A stretch of DNA of 64,000 nt from Anniella stebbinsi (GCA_029215795.1 JARDYH010000001.1:395969154-396033153), one strand, 5' to 3'; positions 36,081 through 48,273 are shown, numbered from the stretch's first letter. The notes: generated from the letters alone by a model not told the origin. Numbers and translations: made by a program.

Positions 36081-36587
36081 TGGCTCAGTTCGGACGACAC
36101 ATTAGGCAATGGAGGAGGGGGGGAACAATCGTCAGTTGTATTGCTTATTGTGTCGTCTGGAGGGCAGCACACAACACACACACAACTGACAGTACGTTAA
36201 TCAGGCACTTTAAACAACAGAGCGAAACAACAGGCTTGCACGTTGTTTAGCCCGAAGCCCCGTTGTTTAAAGTGTCGTCCGAATTCAGCCCCCCCTCTCT
36301 CCGTGGACTATTCCATTTCGGAATAGAGTTCTGCTGCCTAGAGCAGCCAAAAAAACCCAGCCTCTCTATACAGCCGGCAGAAACGGTGCATGCTGGGATA
36401 CGGCTGGGGGACACACGGAGGAGAAGCAGCAACCAAAATGCCGCCGCAAGTTCCTTGCAGCCGGGGCGTTTGCTGGTTCCGAGCAGTGCTGGCTCCAGTG
36501 TGTCGTCTGTGGAGCTCCTCCTGCCTAACCCACGGTCAGTGCATTATTTACCCCTCCGTTGCTTAATATGTCGTCCGAACTGAGCCA
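36081..36587. mobile_element. Inverted-repeat element ('GTCGTCCGAACTGAGCCA' family)
   Basis: Left end tggctcagttcggacgacac and right end gtcgtccgaactgagcca are inverted copies; pairing continues inward (attaggcaatggagg / cctccgttgcttaat) to about 35 bases. Interior words 'gtgtcgtctggagg' and 'agtgtcgtccgaattcagcc' repeat the terminal motif, so the element is built of several copies of one arm. No transposase. No convincing target duplication was found, so the superfamily is not assigned. Related copies lie at 23905-23975 and 58406-58627. Confidence 0.7.
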
Positions 36588-37635
36588 CTGTGTCTGTGCT
36601 GCATGGCTCTATAGTTGTAATTCCCAACTGAACTGGCAGATGATTCAAGTGTGTTGTTTCTTTTTGTGTAGATCTGGATCACTTTAGGCATGAGGAGAAT
36701 ACTTCACTGAATGCTATGGTGCCTGATACAGACATTTTACAAAACTGAAATGGTGTTGTCCAGCACTGAGCCAGAAAATCTTCATTGTTTCCATTCTAGG
36801 AATGGGACTTCAATATATTTGGACAGCTTACTTCTCGAGAAAAGTATTAGTTTTGGAACGGCATAGACTGCATAAACTTCCTGAAAGGAAACAATTGTAA
36901 AATATCCAGGAAATCATTAGGAAATGAGAACTTCTGCTCCTGTTCTCTCCTAATATAGAAGATACACGTTCCCTCCCCCTGATAAACTGTCCTGTGTAAG
37001 AAAGAACTGATATTAATATAATGGAGGATATTATTTCTGGATTCAGTGTGCTTGATCCCATAAAATTCAAATTTAACAGGTATTAATGCCTTCAGGTGTC
37101 CTCTGGGGGAGAGGTTGCCTGCTGCCATGGAGCCCTTCTGAACTGCTTTTGAGTGAAACTGATCTCATTTCTTTAGTTCCCCTCCCCCCCCGCCTGAAAA
37201 GCAGCAGCAAAATAGACAAAATTTAGATGAGATGGTGACCTTTGGGAAAACCAAAGACGTTTTTCTTCCAGACACACGGTCTTCCTTGACCACTCATGTT
37301 TGCATTAGCAGTGTGATTACCTGAGGATAATATTTATATGAAATGAGCTCCTAGGAATGGAACTTCTAAAATATGCTTTTAGGGACAAGAGAAGGATATG
37401 AACATGTCCAAGATTACTTTGTGAGTGTGGAGAACTGCAGCAAAATATTTAGCTGGATTCAAAACAAAGTATGACATTAGGATGTGCCCTTGCTCCCCAT
37501 TTGCCTGTTTGTTCTCACTAGCCCATAGTTATTAGCCTCCAAATCTCCTTTATTTGTGCATTCCCTTCCTAGCTATGGTGCTTAGCATCTTTGTCGTTAG
37601 GTTCTCTATGGAGTTTTTCCTCTCTTTTTCTTGAC
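36588..37635. other. Intron 1 stretch, nothing recognised
   Basis: Unique-looking sequence with no coding or repeat signature that I can support. Confidence 0.5.
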
Positions 37636-37639
37636 TCTT

Positions 37640-38290
37640 TCTTGACTTTATTTATTTATTTATTTATCTATTTATTTAAAAGTATTAATATTTATACACA
37701 AACATATGTCCTAAGAAGCCATTTAGGTGGTGTATAACAATTTAAAACAAGGAAAAGAATTAAAGATATTAAAACATTAAAAACTACACATTTTAAAAGG
37801 ATAAATCATAAAGATGGTCTTTATACCCTTTCTAAAGGCCAAGAGAGTGGGTGCTAATCATAGTACTTGAGGGAGCACATTCCATAGTTTGGGGACACAT
37901 TGGGTGTCTATGGATATTGTTGCTCTTCTGCAGATCTTAGTACTTGGGCAGGTTCATTGCAAGATAGGTGGTCTGTTAGATAGCCAGGTCCTAAGCAGTT
38001 TAAGGCTTTAAATGTTAAGTCCAACACCTTGAATTAAGCCTGGAGAGGAATTGGCAAGCAATGCATGTCTTTCAGGACAGGTGTAATATTGTCCTGAGTG
38101 TCATAGTTGTGCTACCTGTTGCATTTTGCACCAATTGAAGCTTCTTGTCACTCTTTAGGGGTAGTCCCATGTAAAATGCATTGCATCAGTCTAAATGTGA
38201 TATAACTAAGGTGTGGATAATTGTTGCCAAGTCAGACCAATTCAAAGAGGGATCACAGCTGGCGCACCAAGTGTAATTATGCAAACACAC
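37640..38290 (-). mobile_element. L2/CR1-type retrotransposon fragment
   Basis: The low-coordinate end is an (ATTT)n run, i.e. an A-rich 3' tail on the minus strand, followed by a UTR-like A/T stretch. The segment 'aggtcctaagcagtttaagg' with 'ctttaaatgttaagtccaacaccttgaatt' parallels the L2 fragment at 15310-15365 (minus-strand KALNGLGP-like coding). The repeat continues to about 38290 (gatcacagctggcgcacc). Heavily mutated; no open frame left. Confidence 0.6.
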
Positions 38291-39885
38291 ACCTTGCCCT
38301 GCCAGACTCTTGCCTTGCTGGTATTTATTGTAATATTTACAAACACATTTTATTTTAAGCAGTCAAAATGTTTTGTGATAATAGAGTAGTTTAGCCAGCA
38401 GTAATGAAGTGTGTGTATGTGTATATATACTAATATATGTGCATTAACACAGACAGATGAGCAGAAGCTGAGGAGAAGCTGACATGAAGAAGTTGCTCTT
38501 TGAATACTTTTGAATGCTTCTTAATTATTTTTCTTCAGGGGAGCTCAGAAGTGATCGGTGATGTTTATTGACATTCCTGTTGCCTCAGCAAATGCTCTTT
38601 GTGCTGTATAAGAATCTGTTCACTTGATATATCTTTGTAAGCATGTGCAGTTTACTTGAACTCACTTTACAAAGGGGCTGTTGCCTTAAGATAACTTTAC
38701 AAATGAGTTTGCTCTGCAGGGTGAGAGTTCCCCACCTATCCCTTAGAACTTGGTGGCCATGGCTGCTCCCTGCATATCTCTCTTCTCCTTGGGGTGGAAG
38801 GAATGACAAAGAAATGAAGAAAACTCTTTTTGCAGTTTGATTAAACAGTTTGTGCATTGACATTCTTGGGAGATGTGCAGCAGAACTCATTTGAGTTGGC
38901 TTTTGCAGATAGGCCAGATGACTCAACTTTGAAGGTGAATTATGTCACATGTATAGTGAAAAGCTGCTGAATTTCAAGGGATTTTTGTTGAATCCTTAAT
39001 TGGATTTCAGTGGGCATAACTTATAAAAAGGTTTTGACTAGTTCAACTGGTTGCAATTAATTATTGACAAACTAAAGCCAAACTTATGATCTCCCTAGAT
39101 CTAATTCATCCTTTAGCATAATACTGCAAATTTAATGATCTCATCTTTCCATATCTGTTTAATGTTGGAAGCATTGTTTTAATAAGATTAGCAGAGAGGT
39201 GACTGGGTGGTAGAATGATGTAGTATTGAGTTCCTCACGCTATCTTCCTTTCTGGCTTCATCAGGAATTCCCAACCTGGGAAAGAAGGGTACTTATGACT
39301 ATGATGGTTGATGCCACAGCTTTTCATCTTAGAAGGGAGAAGAAACTACTTCTCTTCTGGCCACGGAAACTAATGGTGATAATTAAGTTGACTGAATGTG
39401 TAGTTTTTTCTCCTAAACGCCTCCAATGTTCACATGGTGAAGAGTTGGGGTTAATTGCAGATTCCCATACTACTTTATGGATTGAAAACAGTCATGCTTT
39501 ATGTACTCAGAAGTTTCATATTAATTCCTACAAGGAGATGCCTTATGTGTAATACATGTTGTGAAACCTGAACTGTCTTTAGTAACCATGGTGACTAAGC
39601 TTAGAGGGAACACATTATTGGCCTAAAGTGATGGGAGAGTCTATCTACTGCTTTGCAAGAGTCTTGGAGCCATTGGTGGGCATATGATCTCAGATGTTGG
39701 TGGAAGGACTGGGACAGTCTGCCAGCTGGTGTGTGTGTGTGTGTGTGTATTAGAATGTAAATTTTGAAGTCCTTGAATAAGTCTGTGAATATCTCCTGGT
39801 AGAATTATTTAATACTTGCATAGCACTTTTCAAATGCCTTGCTGTGTTTTTTGTTTTCCTCTATATCACTTGGTAAATCAGGAAG
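38291..39885. other. Intron 1 stretch, nothing recognised
   Basis: No gene or clear repeat apart from a short (GT)n run at about 39728-39749. Confidence 0.5.
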
Positions 39886-39887
39886 AC

Positions 39888-40234
39888 CTGGTTAGCATGA
39901 TCAAATAATCCATGGTTAACAAACCATGGGTGGTTTGTGAGTGTGCACCTCTGAATGAACATGCTGATTATTGTCCACTTCTAATTTCAGTTAACAACCC
40001 AGGAATGCCCCATTACTGGGTTGTTTCATGATGTCCAAACCCAGAACTTTGAGTTGTTTAAGAGTTAAACAACCCAGCGTTAACTCAGCAATTGCCTATG
40101 GATCGTTGTTGGGTTAACTGTGGGTTGCTTAACCCATAAACAACCCAGAATGTTGAGGTTCGGAATTAATGAAACAATCCAAAAATGGGGCATTAAACAA
40201 CCCAGGAATTGACTGTTATATGTGAACCAGGTCC
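39888..40234. mobile_element. Foldback/MITE-like element
   Basis: Ends 'gacctggttagcat' (left) and 'gtgaaccaggtcc' (right) are imperfect inverted repeats. Inside, 'gttaacaacccaggaatgcc' and 'ggcattaaacaacccagg' and several 'gggttgttt / aaacaaccc' words pair across the element. No coding potential; no target duplication secured. Confidence 0.55.
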
Positions 40235-40542
40235 CTATTATCATTGACATTTCTCAAGTGGAGAATTGAAGACAAAGAGCCATGTAACCTGTTGGATGCC
40301 AAGCAAGAATTTTACAATAGAGGTGAGAGTTGAATGGAAGTCTTCGAAGGGGGTTGTGTTATCTCTGGGGACTGAGCTATTCTTGGTCAATAGTAGAATT
40401 GAGCTAACAGCAAAGATAAACTCCTCCCACACATGAAGGCAGGGCCAAAGAAATCTTACTTCCACCATTGTTTAATTCCGTGTTGGAGAAAAGTAAAGTG
40501 CAAATTGTCTTCTCTAATGTTCTGTTTTGTCTTAGGTATAAG

Positions 40543-40579
<37 letters not shown>

Positions 40580-43161
40580 CCTGTGTGCCCTCTTGAGAGG
40601 GAGAGACAGATTTAGTGAAAATCACCGGAGGAGGAAAGATTAAGAAACCCCTTTCTCCTCCTCCCACTTAGGGCATCCACAGAAAATTATAGCTTCTGGG
40701 CTGCACTTTGTGGGTGCGTGTGTGCATGTGTGATTTAAACTGTAGAGGGGAAGCTACATGTAACTGAACATAATTTGTAGTTTATCCCTACACTTGACCA
40801 TATGAGCACACGCTTTCCCCCTCTGTGGTATATTACAGACTTGCTATCAAACTTCTTCTTTTTTCCTAGAGAGACCTTAATGTGAGTGTGTGTTCTTAAC
40901 TTCTCATTTTCCTGAGGGACTTCATAAATATCGCTTCCTTCTACAAAGCTGCTGACATGAAGCAAAAAATTCTAATACATTATTCATGTGATGTTCGTTT
41001 TCTGTGTTTAGGAATTAATGCAGCTTCACTTAGTTTTTTTCCCCTCATGGCTGAAATAGAAGAAAAAGATGGCAAAACAAATATTGCGTCCAGAGTTATG
41101 TGGTACATGTTAGAAATCTAATCAACAAAAGAGAACTAGTTTGCATAAATATACTTTTAAAGGGATTTTATTCTATGGAGAGAGATTATTAATTGAAAAG
41201 TAGGGTGTTATTCTATAGTGTGTAGTTTGCATCATAGAGTGAATATCTGTGCAGGTGTATTTAATACTTGGACATTATATAAACCTTTGATCAATTTATA
41301 GGAAAAGCCTTAAATACTTCACCATTTCCATATAGTAATGTTTTGAATAGACATTCATGTTTTAACGTCAGTTGACAGTATTGTTACATACCATAGATTT
41401 TTTTCTAGCTCTGCTTGTAATGGGAGGGTGACTTTAAGGAAAATTCGTAAATAAGTCCACAAATTTTACTAGCCCATACATGCTTTATATTAGTAATTTG
41501 TAGCAAATAGAAATCCTGAATAAGTCTAAAAGATCATGCAGTTCTAGGTACATTTTAAAGTTTCATGGTTGAACTTTCGTACTTTGAAACTTCAACATTT
41601 GTTTAAATAAAACTAAGGAGAAAAGTTAATTTGAGTAGGGTGATCCTACCTCCAAAGACTGGGACTTTGAACATAGGTGCGATAGAGCCTGTCTTTCACT
41701 ACTAAGAGATAAAACAGACTGTGTGCATTTGGGAGAGAGGTGGGTGGGTCCAAGTCACAGCTCTCCAATAGACTTAAACCCCAACACCTTTAGTTTTAAT
41801 TCCATATTTTAATTTGCTGGTGCAGACTTGCGTTACTGGTACTGACTTGCGTTACTGGTACCATGGGCATGTAGAATAGAATAATGGAGGTGGAAAACAA
41901 TCTCAGACTATCAGTGGTGTTCTGTGATGTGTGGAAGGAATGCACCCTTAAAATACAGGAATCATTAAGGCTTGCCATCTTTCCGGCAATTTTGCTGGAT
42001 AGGGTATATCTACACTGCTACGTACCTGATTGCAACTTGACTTTTTATTGTGGCAACCTAGCCCCAATAATAATTTAAAAATGCGCTTCCTGAAAACAGG
42101 GCTTTTCCTATTTATTTCAGGTTGATTAGAACTTTGAACACATCATAGTCTTGTGTCTATCAAATCCAGAGATTCCAGATTAGATCATATTAATGGAAAA
42201 CTGTGGTTTTGAACAATTATTACAATTCATTTTATATAGATTTTGGTCATGTTTAAAATTTCTAATTCTAACATGGAATACATTCTTAGAACACATTCTT
42301 AAAATAGACACATAAATCCCAAATACTATTTAGTTGTTTACTTTGTCAGTTGTCTGCTATCAGAGGTTTCTCCGCTATCAGAGCTTTATGCCAATTGCAC
42401 TAAATCATTTTGTTTAAGATCTATGAGCATTGCTAATGTTTATTTGCAGTGTTCTGCCTAAGCTAAGTTACAGCTATTTTACAAATTGAATGAACCATTG
42501 CTCCCAGAATTATGAAGCAATCATCCTGACATTGTTACACAGAATGAAGTAACTCAACAAGCACAAAGGCTGCCTTTGGAGTTAGATTGAGATTTCATGC
42601 ATGTTTTTAATGCTTTTCACACAACCGTGTCTTTCCTATTATAGTACTTTGGTGCTTGTTCTGTTACGGTTAACAGAAGGGTAGTACTCTGAAATAAGGT
42701 GTATTCAATGACCTGGTTAAGATAGAACATTAAGCCATAGTTTGCTTTAATCATGATTCGTTCGACAAGCCAGGATTTGGCTCACAGATGTTCAGATAGA
42801 CTGTGGTTTGTTTCATCTGATGTTGATTCATTGTCCTCCTTGCTTTCTCTGTGAATACCTGCCCTCTATACTGAAGTTCTTTACGTTGCCTGAAGACTGG
42901 CAAGGCATCACAACATTGGTTCTCTTACCACTGGCCAGCTTCAGGAATGGGGCAGGGAATAAAAACACACTCCTCTGAAATTTGTGGCTGCTCTTGGTGT
43001 GCCCCAGTGTAAAAACAGTTGCAAAGCATCCCTAACTTTTCCCTCCCAAAGCATTGCTAGCCCTCTTAAGCCTTACCTCACAACCCTACCAAATACAATT
43101 CCTTCCCTCAAGCTACTCTTTCAATAAAAAGCACTATGTTCTCTCTTTCTCCCACCCCGGC

Positions 43162-43192
<31 letters not shown>

Positions 43193-43640
43193 TAGTAAGA
43201 CTTTACTGGTGAGCAAGCAGAAGAGCAACTGTTTGCAATAACTTGGGTTCTTAGGATATAAAAAGGGGTAGGTGCTGGGTGGATTGTTGCAGAAATAGGG
43301 TTTAATGGGAAGTGAGTGGGATGGTAGTTGAAGGAGGCCTTTAGGTGAAACTGCAATTGCGTCTGTTGAATGCTTATAACTTGCTCAGAGAAGGTGTATT
43401 TTTAACCTATCCTTCATTAGATATGGATAAAAATACTTGTGGTCTCTTAATCCCCCCCCCCCACTTTACAAAGGTGTTGTAGAGCTAGGCAACTTCCAGA
43501 GTCAAGCAAAATGAGGAGGTAAGCCAAGGCCTGTGAAAGTGCCAACACTTTAGTCTTTTAGCCTCTCTTCCCTCATGTCTCTGTGGCCAGGCAGAGTTTA
43601 ATTAAACTAGAACTCTGAGTTCAGACACAACTACAAAAAT
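40235..43640. other. Intron 1 stretch with microsatellites
   Basis: No gene. It holds a (GT)n(GC)n tract at 40544-40580, a (CA)n tract at 43162-43190 and a duplicated 'gacttgcgttactggtac' (twice, about 41825-41863). About 42695-42840 (acctggttaagatag ... ctgtggtttgtttcatctga) may be a decayed foldback. Otherwise unassigned AT-rich sequence. Confidence 0.45.
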
Positions 43641-43649
43641 GTGGTGTAG

Positions 43650-43872
43650 GGGCTAAAGCGTTGGACTGGGAATCGGGAGATCCAGGTTCTAGTCCCCACT
43701 TGGCCATGGAAGCTCACTGGGTGACTTTGGGCCAGTCACAGACTCTCAGCCTAACCTACCTCACAGGGTTGTTGTTGTGAGGATAAAAGTGGAGAGGAGG
43801 AGGATTATGTATGCCACCTTGAGTTCCTTGGAGGAAAAAGGCAGGATATAAATGTAATAAATAAATAAATAA
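43650..43872 (+). mobile_element. tRNA-derived SINE (family A)
   Basis: Second good copy of the SINE at 1150-1407. It shares 'gcgttggactggga', the B-box-like ggttctagtcc, 'gtgactttgggccagtcac', 'ttgttgttgtgaggataaaa' and the tail 'ggcaggatataaatgtaat', ending in (AAAT)n. Flanking words 'ctgagttcaga' (about 43616) and 'ctgagattcaga' (about 43875) may be a diverged target duplication. Confidence 0.78.
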
Positions 43873-44116
43873 CCTGAGATTCAGAAGCCAAATTGAAACC
43901 ATGATTTATGATCCTGGTTTGGCTTTAAATGTACTATGCTTAATGAGCTTGGTCAGGTTTGGACATACAAACAAAAGCTTAAGAGAAAGAAATTGTGATT
44001 TAGTTATGTCCAAACTGGGCCATTATGTTCTGTGGTATGTAGAAGGGGGATAGTCTTAATGTAAAGATATGATGTAGAGATGCACCTGTGTTATGTATAA
44101 CAAATGGCCCAAAAGT

Positions 44117-44189
44117 AGGTATACAGTATAGTTTATTTGCATTTTATTACATTAGGTATACAGTATAGTTATTTGCATTTTATTACATT
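44117..44189. repeat. Tandem duplication in transposon left end
   Basis: The unit beginning aggtatacagtatag is present twice in a row (44117-44153 and 44154-44189), identical but for one T. It includes the inner end of the terminal repeat. Confidence 0.85.
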
Positions 44190-44220
44190 GTTTATTACAT
44201 TTACATTTGTTTAACACTGT

Positions 44221-45285
44221 TTAATCTAAGTGCTCAAAATGTATTCCATCAATGTTGCAACATTCCTCGAACCTGTTCAGAACACTGTGACACACAGTAT
44301 GACACGAATTCCGGTCTGCATCAATGTCCATAAATGCTTCCGAGATGAACTCTTTTAATTCGTTCACTGTCTGGGGATTCCTCTCAAAAACCTTATTCTT
44401 TACTACGCCCCCCCAAAAGAAGTCCATTGGTGTTAAGTCGGGTGAATGTGGCGACCATTCAGTGCTGCCATGTCGTCCGATCCAATGCTGCGGGAAGGTG
44501 TTGTCAAGATAGTCCCTTACTGCAGAAGCATTATGAAGAGGTGCCCCATCTTGTTGGAAGAGCAGTTCAGCGAAGTTAGCCCTGGTTCTGAGTTGTGGCA
44601 CTACCACGTCGCGTAACATGTTTAGGTAATTGTTGCTATCCACAGTTGTATGGAAGAAAACCGGTCCTACAACACCTTCACTGGACAGTGCACGCCACAC
44701 TGTGACGCCTGGCTGGTTCAGTTGAGATGTGATAGTCAAATGAGGATTTTCATCTGCCCGTTACACACAGTTATGCCTGTTCACGTGGCCTGACAACTTG
44801 AAAGAAGCCTAATCTAATCAGATGATCTTATCAAGAAGGTCCGGTTCGTTAGAGATTTGGTTACGCATCATCTCACAGAATTGCAAACGACGGTCTGGGT
44901 TGTCCTCCAGAAAACCATGTAACAGTCTTGGACGGTACAGCTTCAATTTCAATTCACGTATTAAGCGTTGCAGGGATGTTCTAGGTATGGATAGTTGCTT
45001 AGACGCACGTCGTGTGGACTTTGTTGGACTGTTCAGAAATGTCAGAGCGACTCTCATCTCATTTTCCTCTGTCATAGATTTCCTACGACGTCCAGATTTC
45101 GGTGCATTAGCCACTGCACCTGTTGCTTCAAATTTATCTCTAAGACGATAAATTGTCAGACGTGTTGGTGGAGGAGTGTCAGATGCTTCTTGCCACACTG
45201 TGCGCACCCGCTCGGCATTTTCAGTCTTCCAGTACTGCTTTAGACTCCACTTTCTTTGTTCTTGACTCTAGTTCGCTGCCATCAT
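44221..45285 (-). pseudogene. Tc1/mariner transposase with four in-frame stops
   Basis: An uninterrupted frame register runs from ATG at 45285-45283 to the stop at 44221, giving 354 codons, the usual mariner size. No frameshift is seen, but four internal stops are: TAG at about codon 6-7, and TGA, TAG and TAA between 44818 and 44740. The N-terminal half has two helix-turn-helix-like parts (TRLTIYRLRDKFEATG, then STRRASKQLSIPRTSLQRLI) around a basic GRRRK linker. The catalytic half has the first Asp just after LLDKII, the second in FQQDGAP and the third in SPDLTPMDFF, 41 residues later. WIGRHGSTEW lies between. Members with D-41-D spacing are a lineage best known from insects (rosa/VS-type); I infer the lineage from spacing only. 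Confidence 0.88.
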
Positions 45286-46607
45286 TCACAATATCAGTAA
45301 AAAAAAAAACTAAAAAACTAAACAACTGTATCTACTTTTGGGCCTCACTCTCCACACCTGCCACCACCTGTCACTCTTCCCAACTGTCATTCTGACTCCA
45401 CCCACACATCTTCTACTCACACATTCTCTCCCCCTCCCATCAACATTCTAAACGACTGTATACCTACTTTTGGGCCACCCAGTATGTGTTTGCCACATTT
45501 CCCCCTACATCTATGTAGGACAAGCTTCATGTATGAAACAACCCTTAGTCTTTCAATCTCTGTGATCTAGGGAGATGATTTACAGTATGCAAGGGACTGA
45601 TATTTTGTTGACATAAATCCCCTGCCACATAAGCTGCTTTCCAATTTCCTCATCCAAAAAGTTGGGGTGGGGGAAAATGTAATATGTTAGTTCTGATATT
45701 TATGTTTCTCTGAGCATTTTAAGCGGCAAAGTTAAGTGACAGGAAATATGATCCCTAACTCTGGCTTTTAGGTGATAACTGTGAATTATAATTATATAAC
45801 AATTTTACCTATTTGAAGTTCAAAAGAAACAGCTATTTTCTTGTTCCTCCCTTTGACCAGTAACTTGGTTAGTTGGTTTTCTTGCTATAGCAACATTTTT
45901 TTTGAAACACTTAGAAAAATATATGCCAAGTCCAGGATCAAAACTCTAGTTTAATTAGTGCTGTAGAATGTGTTTCCAGTTGAATTACAGGGAAGGGAAT
46001 GAAATGATAATCCAGTACCAAAACTATAGCACAGTGTTGACACTGTGTTGCTTGAGCTGGGCATTCTTTCAGGTTCTTCTGGGAATTCTCCAGTGTTTTG
46101 TAAATAGCATGAAAAGGGTTAGTATACTACAAGAAAATGATTAACGAGACTTTTTTCCTGCTGTTTAGCAGAAATTTTACTTTCTCTAATAAATAGTATA
46201 TAGTTTCCTGTATCAGCATGGTATATTCTAAGATAGTGCTCAGTTTTAGTTGTGACACGTCCGCTTTTGCAGCGTTGGAAGTCTTAACATGTTGTGGAAA
46301 TTAATTACTGTAATGAACAGTTCTGGAAATTTGTTTAGAGTGGTCTGTTTAGAACGCAAAAAAGCACATTACAAAACCTTGCTTCTTTACTTTAGATTAT
46401 CTATAAGTAAACCATGTTACCCAGAGCAAAACCTTATGCCATGTGGAGAATTCATATCAGATGCCCCAACTTAAAAAAAAAACCTTTAAAAAGGCACAGG
46501 GTTGTATCCTGAATTTGATTGGAGTAGCAACATTTAAGAAGGGGATGTTTAACCATTTCATTGATTTAAATCCCTCTTGAATCTATTGGCTCCATGATAG
46601 GTAGAAA

Positions 46608-46611
<4 letters not shown>

Positions 46612-46671
<60 letters not shown>
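46612..46671. repeat. (GT)n(GA)n compound microsatellite
   Basis: About 15 GT units followed by about 15 GA units without interruption. The same GT-to-GA arrangement occurs at 11599-11669. Confidence 0.95.
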
Positions 46672-46676
<5 letters not shown>

Positions 46677-47150
46677 AGGAGGGGCTGCTTCGGTGAGGGG
46701 ATTTAGGAAGTGTAAACAATTTGAGGAAAAGGGTTAAAGGGTTCTCTCCCTGATCTTTGGGAGTTGAAAATAATACACTGCACTACCATGAAATATGTAT
46801 ACATTGGATAGTGGAATGAATTTACAGAAGTTAGAAAAAGGGCATTGAACTATAACCAAAAAAAACCTGCAGCTTAAACTTACAGTCTTTATTATAGAAC
46901 AATTTAGTACAGCAGAAAAAGCAGTTATGTCAAATCTACCTGATAAAGAATATTTTGAAAATGTGGAGTATTACTATGCTGCTCTACTCCAGAATGGTTA
47001 AAGGATGAATCATGTTGATAAATGTTGCTGGTTCTTAAATGAACGGAAGGCCATTTCAATTCCTTTAAAGTATATCCTATGGGATAACGCCAATAAAAGA
47101 AAATGCTATAATCAGAAAAAATATATATTTGCTCGGCAGTGTTGTGAAGA

Positions 47151-47335
47151 GGCCATTGCTCAGTGGTAGAGAACATGTTTTGCATGCATAGTATAACATA
47201 TTCAGTCTCTAGCATCTCTAGTTAAAAGAATATTTGGTTGCAGAACTGGGAAAGATTTTGCCTAAGATTCAGGAGAATATCTGATAGAGCTGGACTGACC
47301 GTTAGTCTGACTTGGTATAAGGCAACTTCATATGT
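47151..47335 (+). mobile_element. tRNA-derived SINE (family B)
   Basis: Begins ggccattgctcagtggtag, a polymerase III A-box region of tRNA-Ala-like type, followed by 'tttgcatgcatag' and a worn B-box. The body contains 'gggaaagattttgcctaaga' and ends 'gacttggtataaggcaactt'. It differs from family A in both head and tail. A 3' portion of another copy is at 51760-51930. Confidence 0.72.
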
Positions 47336-48157
47336 AATACTTAAGAGTTTGAAGTAAACTTAAAGGCAGATAGAACTCAGAAGTGTCATTGCTGAAATCC
47401 TTTTACATCAAGGGATTTGTGTACAGCAAAACACTCCTCACAGATCTCATTTACAGAGGATGATTCTGACTTAATCTGATTAGAAATCTAAATGTTAATT
47501 TCAGGTTAATTGATCACCTTAATTAATGCTTCAGCTAGCTGACAAATTTTAAAAGCCATAAATCATTGCAACCATATGGTATTTACTCAAGAGTTTTTAA
47601 AAACTTGTGTGAAATTGTAAGTAAAATATGTAATATAACAGCAAAAACAGCTGCCATAGCAGAGGATTGGATGGTAGCTTACCGAAAGTCTGGGTGATCC
47701 AAGAAATTAGACATGTCAGCATAATTTCAGTCCCAAGTTGGTGGAAACCAATATTAAATCTACAATTGCTCAATATGTTTAACAAGCAGTGGTGATACAG
47801 AATTAGTAGGGCTTCTGAAAAGAGAATTTCCTGCAAGCAAAGCATATGTTTTATCTCTTGAGTTGTGGCCCCTCAGTTCAGCATTAGGAAAGGTACTGTA
47901 AACAAAACTCAGGTTTGATACCATCATATAAGCATGTAGTACAGTCTAAATACCTTATTTATTGACCCATCTCAAAAAAAGGGAATATGTTTGTTTTTTA
48001 AAGAAAAAAAGGTGGTTGACTGGGACATAAGATTTTTAACATTTTAGTAATTGAATGCAGAAAGTCTATTTAGAAGTTCTCTTGTAGTACAGTTTATCCA
48101 GCTATTGGAAGTGTGGGACAGGTACAAGGAACTACTTGAATAACTAATATGTAATAT

Positions 48158-48270
48158 TGGCCCTGTTCAGAAGACACCTTAAACCACTGCTTTAATCACA
48201 GTGATTAAGGCAAAAAGCCTTATTCAACGTGGTTAAAGCTGTGGTTTAAGATGTCTTTTGAACGAGGCCA
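48158..48270. mobile_element. Compact foldback MITE
   Basis: A 113-bp element that is almost one hairpin: left arm tggccctgttcagaagacac then cttaaaccac; right arm gtggtttaag then atgtcttttgaacgaggcca. The loop contains a further pair (gtgattaaggc / gccttattcaacg). Flanked by 'tat' on both sides (48155-48157 and 48271-48273), which could be a 3-bp target duplication. Confidence 0.75.
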
Positions 48271-48273
48271 TAT

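Larger units (their letters stand above)
44100..45482 (-). mobile_element. Tc1/mariner-type DNA transposon (D-41-D), inactive
   Basis: About 1.38 kb. Terminal inverted repeats: left tggcccaaaagtaggtatac (44105 onward) and its exact inverse at 45455-45477, extending outward with mismatches to a TA on each side (44098-44099 and 45483-45484), the target duplication expected for Tc1/mariner elements. It encodes one transposase gene on the minus strand (separate entry). The left end contains a 36-37 bp tandem duplication (44117-44189). The two termini outside the 23-base core differ at several positions, so this is not a very fresh insertion. Confidence 0.9.
45485..48157. other. Intron 1 stretch, one SINE and a microsatellite
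   Basis: No gene. It contains the (GT)n(GA)n tract at 46612-46671 and the family B SINE at 47151-47335. The rest is AT-rich and unassigned. Confidence 0.5.

Noticed and set aside
44822..45395. Plus-strand frames over the transposon
   Set aside because: Antisense shadows of the transposase, which has the recognisable motifs on the minus strand.
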